This document shows positions 38,059-50,050 of a DNA stretch of 64,000 nt, in pieces. Both the position numbers and the translations under genes were made by a program. The first letter of the stretch is position 1. The number at the start of each line of letters is the position of its first letter. The stretch lies in the NCBI GenBank assembly GCA_021613535.1, contig CP075496.1, positions 12,772,001-12,836,000 on the forward strand, read 5' to 3'. The notes beneath the pieces are model-generated. The model had not been told where the DNA came from, did no database searches, and saw only the letters and a program-made list of their open reading frames with translations. The stretch is from Adineta vaga. Taxonomy: Eukaryota > Rotifera.

Positions 38059-38461
38059 TTATGAGGATGCACGTTTGTCCAATGCCCAACTACATACTTT
38101 CCATAAACATTCTAAAATATTGAGAAAAACGTTTTTCAATCAAAATCATTTGAATTCAATTCGTTACTTACGTCGTCCACGTTTTTGTAAACCATGTGCA
38201 CGAGCATCAAATGGTTCAGATGCTGAATTGTCGTCATGAAATAAATTTTCCGTATGTAAAAGTTTAGCAAGAAATTCATCTTTTGGTTCGATATCAAAAT
38301 CCGACCAAAGATTCCCCTACGAAAAGATGCATAGAAAGAGATGTTTTCATTGGAATCGAAATTCTTCATCTTCTTCTTACCTGTAGATGATTTAAACTAT
38401 AACAATTGATGAGAAACATTTGTATGCAAATCATACATAAGATCATTGTGATTTTTGACAT
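38059..38461 (-). CDS. Urotensin-II-like neuropeptide precursor
   Basis: Secreted neuropeptide precursor of 92 residues. Three exons, 38381-38461, 38172-38316 and 38059-38111, join with GT-AG boundaries and no frame break (81+145+53 = 279 bases, checked). Exon 1 is a signal peptide (MSKITMILCMICIQMFLINC). Exon 2 is an acidic propeptide ending HGLQKRGR. Exon 3 completes the peptide: after KR comes GRQCLWKVCSWALD, then KR and ASS-stop. The dibasic sites bracket a 14-residue peptide with a six-membered Cys ring C-L-W-K-V-C. Vertebrate urotensin II has C-F-W-K-Y-C; the central W-K is the shared core with urotensin II and somatostatin. No amidation Gly precedes the second KR. Without the splice at 38171 the protein would end ...KRGRRK. 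A TATA box lies upstream (38638-38645). Family assignment rests on the ring and could be convergent. Confidence 0.72.
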
Positions 38462-40086
38462 GATAGAAATTAAGGATGACTGGAATTGAGATGCTAAAAT
38501 CAAAACTAAGAATGTTATTCAAAATAATTTTAAATCAAAAATAAATATATTATGAGAATACTTCCGACATTTATAGTTCGCCTAATTGAATATATGTTCA
38601 ACGAACTATGGAGTATAAATCATATGAATGTCATACTTTTATATACCTATATCTAATGAGATAAATTAACCCATAATGTTCTCTCTTTCTTCCGACTGTA
38701 AATTACAGATGAACTAACTTTGACTCAAAGTTAAAAAAAAAAGTGAAAATCATACATTTATCGCCCACTTTCTTTTTCTTTTTTTATATCTTATTAATTA
38801 ATCGTTTGATTTCGAGTAAGACGTAATTACAAAGAAACATTTCATATGTCAATGATAGAGAAAGATTACGAATATTTTAATTGGAGAGTTCGATTTGAAA
38901 CGAAGATTAAACTTACAGATAATGAAAGAGTAGAAATTACATGATATTAATAGATATTGAACAAAAGACTTCTTTTCTATATCAAATATTTTTACGGTCT
39001 AAATGAAACCTTGCTTTTTAGCACGAGCGGAAATAAAAGAAACTATCTTTACTATTTGAATTTGCTTTCAGCGTGACAAAACTAAACAGAACTATGTTGA
39101 TGATAATCAAACATTAAAAGGAATTAACTAAAGAGAATTCTCTTGTTTTTCTTCACTTCCGGTTCTGTGTAAAACATGCAATGTTATTTTAAACGATAAT
39201 TTACTCTTTTAGGACATATTAAATTCTTCTTTTTCAAATATGAATACATTTATGTAATATTCAGATGAATCATTATTTACTGAGGAAGAAATTCGATTTT
39301 AACAGTAAACAGAAAAATCACTCAAATAGTTTTAAAGATAGAAACAATATCGCTGATTTTATATGTTCTTGATATGGTTAAACAACATGAAGTATCATTA
39401 GAACATATATAACGGAAGCTGTCTAGGATAGTTTCATAGTTGAACATATAATTATCAGTTAAACTATACTTATATTAAAAAAAAACAGATGTAAAATATT
39501 GTGCCCTTTTTTCGAATATAATGACTTTACTTCTAGAACTCAACTAACAAAAGTTGATGTCATCGTGATTAGTTTATATTCAGTGTTGATTTTATTTCAT
39601 CCACGTTGAAAGAGTTTTTCTTTAATATTAAACAGATTTATGAAAATTTGCTTGCACGAATAGTCAATATTTTTTCATGTGTATATTCATTTCATTGATA
39701 GCAAGCATGATTTTGTTTTATAATAAATTATATTTCCAGTAGATCGCGTACTGATTGGTATTGACGTGACGTTACGTGACAAATAATTACTATTTCAAAG
39801 AGGTTTTAAACAACAATCTATGAAAATTGGATTGAAATTATCGGTAACTAAAATTTTCAATGAATAGCTTGTGAATTGATTAAAATAAATGTTAACTATA
39901 AAGTTTTCTCCATATGATTCATACTATTTCACTATTGGAACAATAAATAAACCATCCGCAGAATCTCGACAATTAACCAATCGAACGATTCGTTTATTGG
40001 TTGCTTGTTGTAGTGCTTAGCCATACCTTTTTTATCCTAAGCTTTTTTATTTCATTAATTTGATATTGTTGTGAACTATAGTCTAA
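38462..40086. other. 1.6-kb intergenic region upstream of the neuropeptide gene
   Basis: AT-rich. It holds the neuropeptide promoter on the minus strand and that of MIX23 on the plus strand. No credible ORF or RNA gene seen. Confidence 0.5.
38638..38645 (-). promoter_or_regulatory. TATA box of the neuropeptide gene
   Basis: TATATAAA on the minus strand, about 177 bases upstream of the start codon. Motif and position only. Confidence 0.4.
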
Positions 40087-40635
40087 ATGAATTCATCGCA
40101 TTATACAAAAGATCTTCGTATTTGTGATGATTATCTTCAATTCCAAAATCATTTAAAAGATTCAAGAAAATTAGATGATTTAATTATTAATACACTGAAT
40201 ACAACTGTTCTTACAGCTACATTTCGTTCTCAAGGTTCAGATGCTACCAAACAATGTCAACAACTTGGAGATGAAGTATATTATTTCATCACTAAATTTC
40301 CTTTATAAATTTTTAATTCGTCTTTAGATTGCATCACGTGCAGCATATCGTAATGAATTAATTGCGTCATGTTTATCTCGTACTAATGATTTAATGGCAC
40401 AAAATGATATGAATGAGAATCATCGAAAAGCATTGATTTTTCAACGACGACAATTACAAAATGAACGTAATGTTGAAGAAATTGTTAGTACAAATACAGA
40501 AAAGGTTAGACAAAATGAAAAAATTTCTTTATAAATTTGATCTTTTCGTATGTATATATATAGACATTCTATGAACGTTGTCGTGATTTTTATACACCTT
40601 CAAAATCTGGAACAACAACTGCATTGATGAAATGA
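40087..40635 (+). CDS. MIX23: MIX23 (CCDC58) mitochondrial protein
   Basis: Small mitochondrial intermembrane-space protein. Exons 40087-40275, 40328-40504 and 40564-40635 give 145 residues in frame (checked), against 144 in human CCDC58. Matching stretches: LDDLIINTLNTTVLTATF (human IDDRIVHELNTTVPTASF), CQQLGDEIASRAAYRNELI, RRQLQNERNVEEIV (human RKEQTKLKW...ELNVEEVV) and TFYERCRDFYTPSKS (human VFNERCRIHFKPPKN). It keeps the conserved Cys of the family (KQCQQL, ASCLSR, ERCRDF). The twin-Cys layout fits import by the MIA40 pathway. Precise role is poorly known even in vertebrates. Confidence 0.9.
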
Positions 40636-41040
40636 TTGTTATCAAAGCTAATCTAGTACGAAGAACCGTAGTATCTGTGTGTGTGTAGGCAACTTGCCAG
40701 TTACAGTGGTGATGTTATCTACTATAGTTTCAGAGTTTTGTTTTGTTTTCTTCCCTACACCTGTTCTTTTTGTGCTTTCATATTGGAATGGATATGATCC
40801 TTCTTCTTGTTGTTCTTTTTTTCTATTTCATTTATAGGTAATAAAAAGATTTTCATCATGTTTGTTCTTTTTTTAAATTACAATGTTCGGTTCTTGAGTT
40901 ACATATAAAAGCTTTATGGAGATTTGTGAAAGAATTGTTCCGTAAGAGTGAAATTCGAATATGTAAAATTGATTTTTGTTTTTAGAATAGAGAATTTCTT
41001 CAAACTGCCGTCGAAATTCGTGTTTTTGATTCCGATTTTG
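40636..41040. other. Spacer between MIX23 and NUDT9
   Basis: 405 T-rich bases. GTAATAAAAAG near 40840 may be a polyadenylation signal. An acceptor TTTTTAG at about 40985 opens the frame that leads into NUDT9. Confidence 0.45.
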
Positions 41041-42908
41041 ATGACTCTTTTGGGAACTTATCGGCAACAGTGTTCTCAACTAATTTTTCGATATTTCACT
41101 TCAAGTTCAACACAAACAATGGCAATGGCAATGGCAACTGTTCATACTCGAGCTCGTAAATCACCATATATTGGTAACAAAGATATTCATGTAAGAACTT
41201 GCTTTAGTTCTGCAATACGATGTAAAAACTGATATAGACTTTCTGTTTGTCTTAGAGAACAAAGATACCTGACGAAAAAGTACCATGGAATGTAAAGTGG
41301 CCTGATTATAAACCGACTGAGTATACTGCACCGAGTGTATTGAAGAATCCATCATGGGCTGATGATCCTGATGTGTATGATTGATGTAAGGTAGAATTGA
41401 AAATGTGAAGAAATGGTTTTATTTAGAACAAAGATCAAACATTTCAATGAGCTTGATGATAAAATTGATCGAACGAGTTATATGGGAAAATACGAAATTG
41501 AGAAGGAAACGAATCGACCAAAGAATCCTCAAGGTCGAACTGGATGTATGTACTTCGATTTGAATCTATTTATTTAAAATTTATGAATAATTTTAGTGTC
41601 TGGTCGTGGTTTACTTGGTCGTTGGGGACCTAATCATGCTGCTGATCCAGTTGTAACACGTTGGGCTAAAGATCAGAAAGAAAAAATTCTGGAAATCATT
41701 CTTATTAATCGAAAAGATAGTGGTGATTTAGCTTTACCAGGTGGCATGGTTGATTCCGGGTGTGTAGAACTCGATATTTAACTATTAAGAAGGTTTTTGT
41801 TTCATCTAGTGAAAGTACATTCGAAGCTGTAAAACGAGAATTTATAGAAGAAGCTTTGAATTCTGATACAGATGGTGCTAAACAACTTGACAAATTATTT
41901 CAAAAAGTTGATTCAGTAAATATAATTGGATATAGTTAATCTCTCGAAATAAATTTATTCTGATCAGATTTATAAAGGTTATATTGATGATCCAAGAAAT
42001 ACAGGTTGAATATTTTTATTTAAAGGCATAGCATAGATTTGATTCTCGTGTGATTTTGTTTTAGACAATTCATGGATGGAATCTGAAGCATTGAATATGC
42101 ATGATGAAACTGGTGAATTAACAAAAGATCTAAAACTTCAAGCTGGTAAATTGATCTTTTCTTCGTAATTTCCTTCTATCCTTCGAAAGATTTGATTGAA
42201 TAGTAGATCTTTTCATTGAAGATGCATTCATATTTGATGGTGTAGATGAGGGTTGGTCTTTGATATATTGTACCATTTCACGATATAAATCACATCGGCC
42301 AACTTGACTAATGAGATGAACAAGTTCATCAAGAGTCATTTGGTATCGCCGTGGTGGTATATATGATGGATAATTTGACGGAATGAATGTAGATGGAATA
42401 AATTCTGGAGAAGTTATTTGATTGAGTATTGGCGAAGGAGGCGAGGGGAGTTTTGGTGTTGGGATTGATTGAAAATTTGGATCTTTTAAATAATCATCGA
42501 GTAAAAGTTCCCAAGATGAACGTGGTGGTGGTGGTTTAATGAGAGATCTTGTGCGCGAAATAGATGGCGATGAATTGTATTGTGGCGATTCTACTACCAA
42601 CTTTTCGTTCGTTTTCTTTTTATTCATATGATCATATTTCGCCGTTTGGTTCAGATTAGTATCAAATTAAAATAAATGAATAATTTTTCTTCTTGAGAAA
42701 AAACAAATTATCGTGAAGAAAAACATTTCTATTGATTTAAATTAAAATAATGCGCTTCTTTTTATTAGGTGACGATGCAGGTGAAGTTCAATGGATTCAA
42801 CTTGATCGTGATCATAATTTACATGCATCACATGAAACAATTGTTCAAATTGTAATAAAAAAACATGGAGCTTATGAATATTGGCATAAGAAATCAAATC
42901 CAAATTAA
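41041..42908 (+). CDS. NUDT9: Mitochondrial ADP-ribose pyrophosphatase NUDT9
   Basis: Nudix hydrolase that splits ADP-ribose to AMP and ribose-5-phosphate. The start at 41041 gives a Ser/Thr/Arg-rich N terminus suited to mitochondrial import; an earlier in-frame Met at 40948 cannot be excluded. Family landmarks: [59 protein letters not shown]. The Nudix box reads GGMVDSG, E, then [10 protein letters not shown] (split by an intron at about 41761-41809), keeping the catalytic REF-x-EE as in NUDT9. Then [20 protein letters not shown] and [14 protein letters not shown]. The last intron (42146-42768, 623 bases) is exceptional in size and contains an antisense ORF. Stop at 42908. Confidence 0.94.
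42130..42627 (-). CDS. Antisense ORF nested in a NUDT9 intron, unrecognised
   Basis: An uninterrupted 165-codon frame on the opposite strand, lying inside the last NUDT9 intron except for its final 16 bases, which overlap the NUDT9 exon ending at 42145. The product is Pro/Ser-rich and disordered at first ([33 protein letters not shown]), then has a predicted helical part ([20 protein letters not shown]) and a basic end ([12 protein letters not shown]). Composition is that of a protein rather than an antisense shadow, since the intron has no coding strand to mirror. I recognise no family. Confidence 0.55.
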   Translation of the reverse strand: MNKKKTNEKLVVESPQYNSSPSISRTRSLIKPPPPRSSWELLLDDYLKDPNFQSIPTPKLPSPPSPILNQITSPEFIPSTFIPSNYPSYIPPRRYQMTLDELVHLISQVGRCDLYREMVQYIKDQPSSTPSNMNASSMKRSTIQSNLSKDRRKLRRKDQFTSLKF

Positions 42909-43258
42909 TCAAAACAACGAATCAAGCTATACAATGATTTTACAGTCAAATAATCTCGCGTTTCTGCTTTGATTTAAACTAATAAATGATAATCGCCTTC
43001 ATTTCAATGTGTCACATTAGAAAAGTGAAGAATATTCTTCGAATTTACCATTTACTATCGACGAACTCATCTGTTTATCAAATCTATAAAACAGTATTTG
43101 AGAAGAATGAAAGAAAATGATTTGCTCGAGTATACCATCTAGTTATTATCATGAGTCAGATCGTACATAAGAACTAGTTTTTATTACATCCACGAATATA
43201 TTCAATCAATGAAATAGAAAAGGAAAGCAAAAACGAGAGTAAAGTTCCGTGAAGTCAA
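42909..43258. other. Convergent 3' spacer
   Basis: 350 bases between the 3' ends of NUDT9 and the next minus-strand gene. TAATAAATG near 42980 may be a polyadenylation signal. Nothing else seen. Confidence 0.5.
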
Positions 43259-45302
43259 TTATTTCGTTGATTTTCGTTTTACAGCTGTATCATGATTTTT
43301 AATTAATTCTCGATATTTTTCAGCTTTGATAAATTTTTCGTATTCTTTTTGAATTGTTTCATCATACGAATGTAATTCAATCATAATAGAAGATTTATTT
43401 GCTAAAATTTTCAATGGTTTTTCCATTAAGTGTTTTTTTGTTTCATTTGAATCACATTCGATTATAAATTGATTAGACATATCAAGTGAATTTAGTATAC
43501 AACTTAATGGAAGATATTCGAGAGATAAAATTCGTTGTTCATTTGACGAAGTTTTTAATATATCACAAAGTGCATCATATAAAACTTGATGATCAATATG
43601 AAGTGGTGATTCAGATGGTATAAGAGCTAATAAAGCATGAGGTCGTTTTTCAGGTGGTTCACTAAAATACCAAACTTTACGATTATTCAATCGTTTTTTT
43701 AATTTTTGATAAGTTTCAAGTTTCATCTGACCAGTTTCATCGATATCATCATGTGGAACATCGTAATTAACACCACCGGGAAAGTAACTAGAAATGATAG
43801 AATTTCACCCGCTAATTAGTTTCTTTCTTTCTTGTTACCTGATATCTAATGAATTTGCTTTGACATCTTCTAAGAAATTATGTTGAACAAGTTCAGTAAT
43901 CAAATCTGATTTACGTAAGGGATCCGATCGTGTAACAAGTGTTATAAAACAATCATTATATTCACGTGGAATAGTTGTTAATGGTTTCTCACTATCAACA
44001 TCGCGTATAACGAAACGCATGGGATTATCAAGTTTAGCAAATTCAGCTTTTTGTTCACGAATTTCATCCGCATATTGTTCAACAATTTTCTCTATATTAC
44101 TTACTTGATGTCTTGTTACACAAGCCGAATCGAAAACTAAATCGAAATAAAAAAAATTAATTGCTATTTGTTGTTATTGTTCTTGTCTTCATCTTTAACT
44201 TACACATTTTAGGTTTATATTCTACAATTTTTGCTGCTAATTCTTCATTTATTTCTTCGGATGTTGCTCGTTGTTGTGTATGTTTCATTCGACGAAAATA
44301 TTCCATAAGATGTTCAGCATCAGCATCTGGAAGATTTTTATAGAAAGTTTTCGATGGACGAATTGTACCGAGAACAAGTAATCGACGAGCACTATCATTT
44401 AATAAACTTGGTCGTCGTTCATATTGAATATTCTGTTGACCATCATCATCTTCATTCTCATCATCAACATTTTCTAAATCTGATGTTGACGATATCTTTC
44501 CGCCTGACATCGGATATTGTTTAGGTTGGTTTAGTCGTTGAAGATATTCTAATTGTTCATCATTTTCAGAATTTAATGAAAAGCCACGATATCGATAGGG
44601 TTCAGTTGATGGATCAATAAATGAAGATTTTGTTCGTCCATAAGAATTTACTGTTCGATTATATCGATTATCATTGGCATTATTAGTATTGTACGTCGAT
44701 CGTGGTTCATTTCTACTGGCATTGTTCAAATAGATCACAGGCATATGAAGTACATCAACACGTTGAGATGTTCGTCCTAATGATGAATATGAAAGAAAAT
44801 GAAGAAATTTGATAATCAAAGATCTTTTTTTCTGAAGACAAGAAGAACTGAAGCTTAGCGAGCAGCAATAATACCCATAGTCCTACGAATAGTAGGATGG
44901 TGATGATAGTGATGATGCATACATCTTGCATGTCTCTGTGCTGAGCGAGTACTTTTTAATTTTACTGGAATAAACATGTCAATTCGATTTTCTTTATCAA
45001 ATAAAATATCCAACAATCTTCTTTGTTTTCTACTTACCATCATTAGGTTTATCAGAACTTTGTCGACGATTGATTACATTTGAAGGTGGTGGAGAATGAT
45101 CTTCATCATTATATCGGTTTCCAATAGAAGGTCGTCGATCTTCTTTCACAGAACGTCGTCTTGCTTCGGATACTCCCGTTTGATTTGCAGAAGCACGAAC
45201 AGGTGATTTGTTTGTTCGATTTTGTCCACTTGGTTTTTGTTGTTGCTGAAGTAGTTGTCCATCGACAACGGAAAGAATTTGTGATTGACTTGATGTTGGC
45301 AT
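43259..45302 (-). CDS. 584-residue protein with disordered N half, unrecognised
   Basis: I do not recognise this gene. Exons 45038-45302, 44875-44964, 44204-44776, 43839-44136 and 43259-43787 sum to 1755 bases and read through in frame (checked). The first 150 residues are Gln/Ser/Arg-rich and disordered, with a His cluster (HARCMHHHYHHHP). An acidic patch follows (DVDDENEDDDG-like, about 44440). From about 44400 on the sequence looks globular: DSARRLLVLGTIRPSKTFYK, LPDADAEHLMEYFRRMKHTQ, FDSACVTRHQVSNIEKIVEQ, YFPGGVNYDVPHDDIDETGQ, KVWYFSEPPEKRPHALLALI, and a Lys-rich end. The C-terminal half is the part to search for homologues; a cytoskeletal or ciliary role would be a guess. Confidence 0.75.
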
Positions 45303-46352
45303 CTATTGAGATGATTGTTGATTCAAAGATAAAGAGTTGATCTTCGTAGATCTTACGTTAAAGATGAGAGAGTAAAAGAATGTTGGATGTTATTTAAAAC
45401 AATTTACAAATAACATAACGCAATAGATGAAAATGAATGATTCGATTTGTGTGTTTTGATGTTTTTTTTTTGTTATTGAAATTTTACCGATGACGACGAT
45501 CACTGATGATTGCTTTTCTACGTCGTTCTTTTTTTCTAGAATTATAGAAGAAGAAGAAAAAGAAGAAAAATTGTAACCGAATGAGTTAAAGATTGTATTA
45601 AGATCAGGAGTATAGCAACAATAGTGAATACTTTTTTTTGTTCTTCACGTTGGCATATATGTTACTCTTCACTTTTTCACCTTGCTTTTGTCTATGTGAA
45701 TATTGTTGACATAAGGTCAGAAGAAAAGAAGAGAGAATATGATGATTATTATCATGGCAATGACTGATGATAGACGAATAGAATCATTTGAAGTTTTATT
45801 CAGAAGAAAGAAAAGAATCGATTGAATTTTTAGTTATCTCAATTCAATGATATTTATTTATTCTTGGAGACAGACGACCATGAGAAGTAATCTTTTCACT
45901 TGAATAAGATGTCTCAAGAGAAAGAAGTTGTACCCATAATTTCGATGATATATATATGAGAAAATGAAAATCTTTCATCGAGATCAACGTTTTACATTGT
46001 TCTGAAATTTCACCTGTAAATTTATTCGTAAAATAACAAAATAATTCAGTTTAAAGTTCGTTGACGTCGCCCATGATTATGAAAAGTAAACGAAAACTGA
46101 AGAATTTTCGAAGTATACCTCAATGAATTAACCTATTCATATGATGAAGAAGAAAAGAGCGAATGTTGAAAAAATAACACTGCGAAATATAGAAATATTT
46201 TCTTTGAAAATAGAATTAAGATAGGTTAGTAATTATCTCTATTGTACAGAACACTTATAATTCAAGTATTCAACGACAACGAGAAAGAAATAGAAGTTTA
46301 GATTCATTGATTATTCTCTTACTTAAACTCAACGAATAGAGTAGATTGAAAT
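45303..46352. other. 1-kb divergent promoter region
   Basis: AT-rich spacer between two genes transcribed outward. Purine-rich run AGAAGAAGAAGAAAAAGAAG near 45545 is low-complexity only. No ORF or RNA gene seen. Confidence 0.5.
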
Positions 46353-47051
46353 ATGTTGACAACTACTGATACCGATAATCTTGCAGAGTTTCGTGAAAAA
46401 CATGCATTTTCACCAAATATATTATCATTAACATTTCCAAATGAGAATTTTACAAACAATCAACAATTATCTCATAGTCCATCTGCAAAACTTCATTTTC
46501 ATCGTCAACAACGACGGCCAATGACATCCTATACTGTTAGATCAAATAGTAATACTTATAATTTACAAAATTCAACATTGTTATCCTATACTTGGTTACG
46601 AAAATATGAACGAGTCGATCCAATCGTTCCAGCACCTGATCTTCTATATCGATATTCACATTTAGAAGCACCCAAACGAAAAAAAACAACACCAATGAGT
46701 CATTCCTTTTCATTTTCTACACGACCAATTTCCCAACCACCAGTACGTCCAAAAACGGCTATTTCATTATCACGTCAATCTCCTTCAGTTTATGATTCTA
46801 TTCTTCATTCATTTCGAGAAACCCAACGAGAACGTTATCGTAAACAAGAAAACTTTCCTACACATATCAAACGTCCACTCAATAATGATATTATTTTACA
46901 ACGCGCATTAAGTCCTAAACGATACCCAACGTGTGTGAAGCAAATTCTCTCTTCTAAAGAAGATTTTCGTCATATACAAACGATGAATACTTATATCACT
47001 CAATCAATTGATGAAACTCGTCCATCAACACCAGATGAATTCAATATTTAA
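46353..47051 (+). CDS. Basic, mostly disordered protein, unrecognised
   Basis: I do not recognise this gene. One open frame of 232 residues with an ATG. It is rich in Ser, Arg, Pro and His: RQQRRPMTSYTVRSNSNTYN, a conserved-looking core LLSYTWLRKYERVDPIVPAP, then RPISQPPVRPKTAISLSRQS and FRETQRERYRKQENFPTH, ending RPSTPDEFNI. Repeated R-P-x-T/S motifs recall ciliary microtubule-associated proteins and the 37452 gene in this window, but there is no alignable domain. Codon usage resembles the neighbours, and the frame is long for AT-rich random sequence, so it is probably real. Confidence 0.6.
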   Translation: MLTTTDTDNLAEFREKHAFSPNILSLTFPNENFTNNQQLSHSPSAKLHFHRQQRRPMTSYTVRSNSNTYNLQNSTLLSYTWLRKYERVDPIVPAPDLLYRYSHLEAPKRKKTTPMSHSFSFSTRPISQPPVRPKTAISLSRQSPSVYDSILHSFRETQRERYRKQENFPTHIKRPLNNDIILQRALSPKRYPTCVKQILSSKEDFRHIQTMNTYITQSIDETRPSTPDEFNI

Positions 47052-47552
47052 TAAAGAAAGAAAAACAAAACTGAAGTTAGTATTACGAGATTACAATAAC
47101 TTACATCCTAGTGTTTGTACCTATTGGCAATGTCATGAATACTAAAAGGACACAAAGAGCGCGAGTGTATGCATATGAAAGAATGAATAAAGTAAAACCT
47201 GTTCAAGCTGAAGGACAGTTTCGATTGAAGATCGTATGCATTCGTTCAAGGTTATTTCTCTTAAGAATTCTATACATATAAAGTTTCTTCTTCATCTTCT
47301 CTTCTTTCAATTATTTGATTGACTTAATTTTCGAATAATATTCTTTCGACAAAGAACGTATTCTCAACAAAAATCAATCAATATATATATATATGTCTGC
47401 AATTTTAATTTCATATTATACATCATTCTATTATTTTATTATTTGAAAAAATAGGAATATATAAGTCGGTGAATCACATCTACTCTCTTTCACTTATTTT
47501 ACGATTTACTCAAAAATATTATATTTTATTATTTGTCATTTGTAAATGAATT
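47052..47552. other. Convergent 3' spacer with TA repeat
   Basis: 501 AT-rich bases between two converging genes. A (TA)n tract sits at about 47380-47394. TTAATAAAG directly follows the upstream gene's stop (47049-47056). Confidence 0.5.
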
Positions 47553-49045
47553 TTATATATCTGCTCTTCTCAATAATGAAACATATGGTTCATTATTAGT
47601 CTTGCTCATAATAACATTTAATGGTTGTTGATCACGTTGTATTCGAGATAAATTTGTTGAAGTTGTTCGAGGATGACGATTATTCAACATCGGTTGATGT
47701 TCTTCTACATAGCCACCACCACCACCACCACCTATTCCGACATGTTTTGCACACGAATCACTTTGACTAATAGGAGATGTTAACGATTGTTTATGTTGTG
47801 AATTAAATTGAATTTTAGGGCGATTCATACGTTCAGGTGCATTTTTCCATGCAGATCGACCAAGTTTAGCCGAATTCGGTATACGTTCAAATTGAAACAC
47901 GGAGGTTGATAAGACTCCCCTAGAAAGAAAAACCAAACAAACAGAAGTGAATCATTATATCTGATCAATGAGACAAGGAAAACTTACATAAAATTGCGAA
48001 AAGTTCGATTATAAATGAAAAATTTACACGATAGACTAATTTCATACAGAAGCATTGTTATTTTTCTTGAAAAAAGAATAAGAACTGTTTTTAAAGTTGG
48101 CCCATTCGATCCATAAAATAAATGAATACCAATGGTAATACCTAAAAGAACACGAAGATTATTAAACTCAACAAAAACAAATTAACTACCAGTCGGAGTA
48201 TGAAAAACTAAAAATAATATAGCAATTAAAAGAACAGCTCTTGTCGCTTGATTGTATTGAGATCGATGAATTTTGGAAGAATTTGAATTCATATTTTTTG
48301 TCACCGATTTGATTTTATAGATAATAATTAAACTCAAAATGAATGTTAAACATTCCGGTAAGATTGCCCAAATAATTAAATTCATATTTCTTAACCATTC
48401 AATACGATGAGCATCATTACATGCAACGACTGAGAAGGCACTTAATTGATCAATACCTTTGGAATCGAATAAACGATAAAAACTAAGAATAAAAACAAGA
48501 AGAACTAAAATCATTATCGAAATAATCGCTTGTTTTTGTGTATAAGGTGGACGATTTCTTGTTGGAGATGAAATTGTTATTAAACGTTCGATTGTTAATA
48601 AAACAACAATCCATGTTGGAAATATCAGAAAGAATTCCGTGAAAACACCCGTTATACGACATGCAATACCTAAACTACGAAATGTTGTATCGATAATTTC
48701 AAATTTTCTTAACATTGGTAAACCATAATTAATATGTAAATTAATTGTATCACCAAGTGATAGAGCTGATAGATAAATATTTTGTGAACTTCGTTTATTT
48801 GTTTTTAAAAAACAATATAATGAAAGTAAATTTAAGATTGTTCCAATTAAAATTAATAAAATAACCAATGGATAAAATATTCGATTAATATAACAATCAA
48901 TTTTTAATAAATTTACTACAGTTGGGAGAGATTCACATTGTTTGATATCAAGTATTGAACTATTTGAACAGAGAGCTAACAAAATTTCTACATCTTTTTT
49001 TCGTAAACATGATCTATCAAACGTACTGTCTTCAGATACGTCCAT
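47553..49045 (-). CDS. Orphan class A GPCR 1
   Basis: Rhodopsin-family seven-transmembrane receptor, 458 residues. Exons 48190-49045, 47988-48141 and 47553-47919 join in frame (checked). TM1 FYPLVILLILIGTILNLLSL; TM2 NIYLSALSLGDTINL; TM3 region with Cys (GIACRITGVFTEFFLIFPTW) ending in TIERLI at the DRY position; TM4 AIISIMILVLLVFIL; TM5 MNLIIWAILPECLTFILSLI; TM6 AVLLIAILFLVFHTP; TM7 ending EISLSCKFFIYNRTF, where the NPxxY is replaced by FFIY. The intron after TM6 and the diverged DRY/NPxxY suggest the large invertebrate FMRFamide/orphan peptide receptor group. The C-terminal tail is long, with a seven-Gly run (GIGGGGGGGYVEEH). Ligand unknown. Confidence 0.82.
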
Positions 49046-50050
49046 CTATCTATTAGTTTGTATCTAAAACAAAACAAAAAGAAAACTAAGCTAATAGTAA
49101 TCTACCTTGTCAAAAAATAAATGGTTTTGTTTTTTTAAATAAGCGAAATAAAAGATCGTCATTGTATTATCTAATATGTCTTGCGATGAGAATAAATTAA
49201 TAGAGGTTCATAGAAAAGATAATAATGAGACGACAAAAAACAGATACAAAATAAAAGAAAACATTTCCTGATCGTGACACATAATCACGAGTCTTTTAGC
49301 ATATAAATTATCTCTTTACTTCTTCTTTCTACAGTATTATTATCGATCTACTCCTTTTTTTTGTTTTTTTATAAAATTCATAGTAAATAAATAAAACTAA
49401 AGCTCTATTTAGAATTCTATACTCACCTGGCAAACTGTTGAATATTTGAAATATGATTATTGACTGACACTGATGAAACACTATTGTGATTAATAATATT
49501 TAACCATCTGTCATGAAGAATATTTCCGTTTAACATCAATATTAGACTTAACCTCGATGAAAAAATATTCTACATAAAATAGACATAAGCTTGCTAAACG
49601 TAGGTGTGTATGTATTTATAAAAAAGGAAAATCTTTTCTAATGCAAATACGATGTTGTTTTTTTGTCAATTTGTTCGAGTATTTTCTATACCTTGTAATT
49701 ACTAAAGAAGTTCTTCTTTCCACTTGATGAGAATAAATGTCAATTCTACTGACATTTTGCAACTAGTAACAATGTGACGAAAAGAAAAACGCGAGGATGA
49801 TTAGTTTCCATTTGTACTCGATAGTATCTCTTTCATTGAAAAAGAAAAAAACTCATTCTATTATATTCAACACGTTACACGCAATAAGATAAGCGTGAAT
49901 GTGCGTTCTTTAATTAAGATTTAATCTCTTATATACTTATGATAATTTATATTTACAGATAGGAATGAAAATTGATTTTATTTTTCAAAATAGTAAATAA
50001 GAAAATATGAAAATGAAGAGAAAAAGAAAATGTATATATATATCGATTGT
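49046..50050. other. 1-kb intergenic region
   Basis: AT-rich; upstream of GPCR 1 and downstream of IQCG, both on the minus strand. It probably includes GPCR 1 5' UTR. A small frame on 49978-50175 is the antisense of IQCG's Lys-rich end. No other feature seen. Confidence 0.5.

Noticed and set aside
38172-38461. Reading the neuropeptide gene as a two-exon precursor ending ...QKRGRRK
   Set aside because: The end overlaps a strong GTAAGT donor, and splicing to 38111 gives a classical KR-flanked cyclic peptide; the three-exon model is far better.
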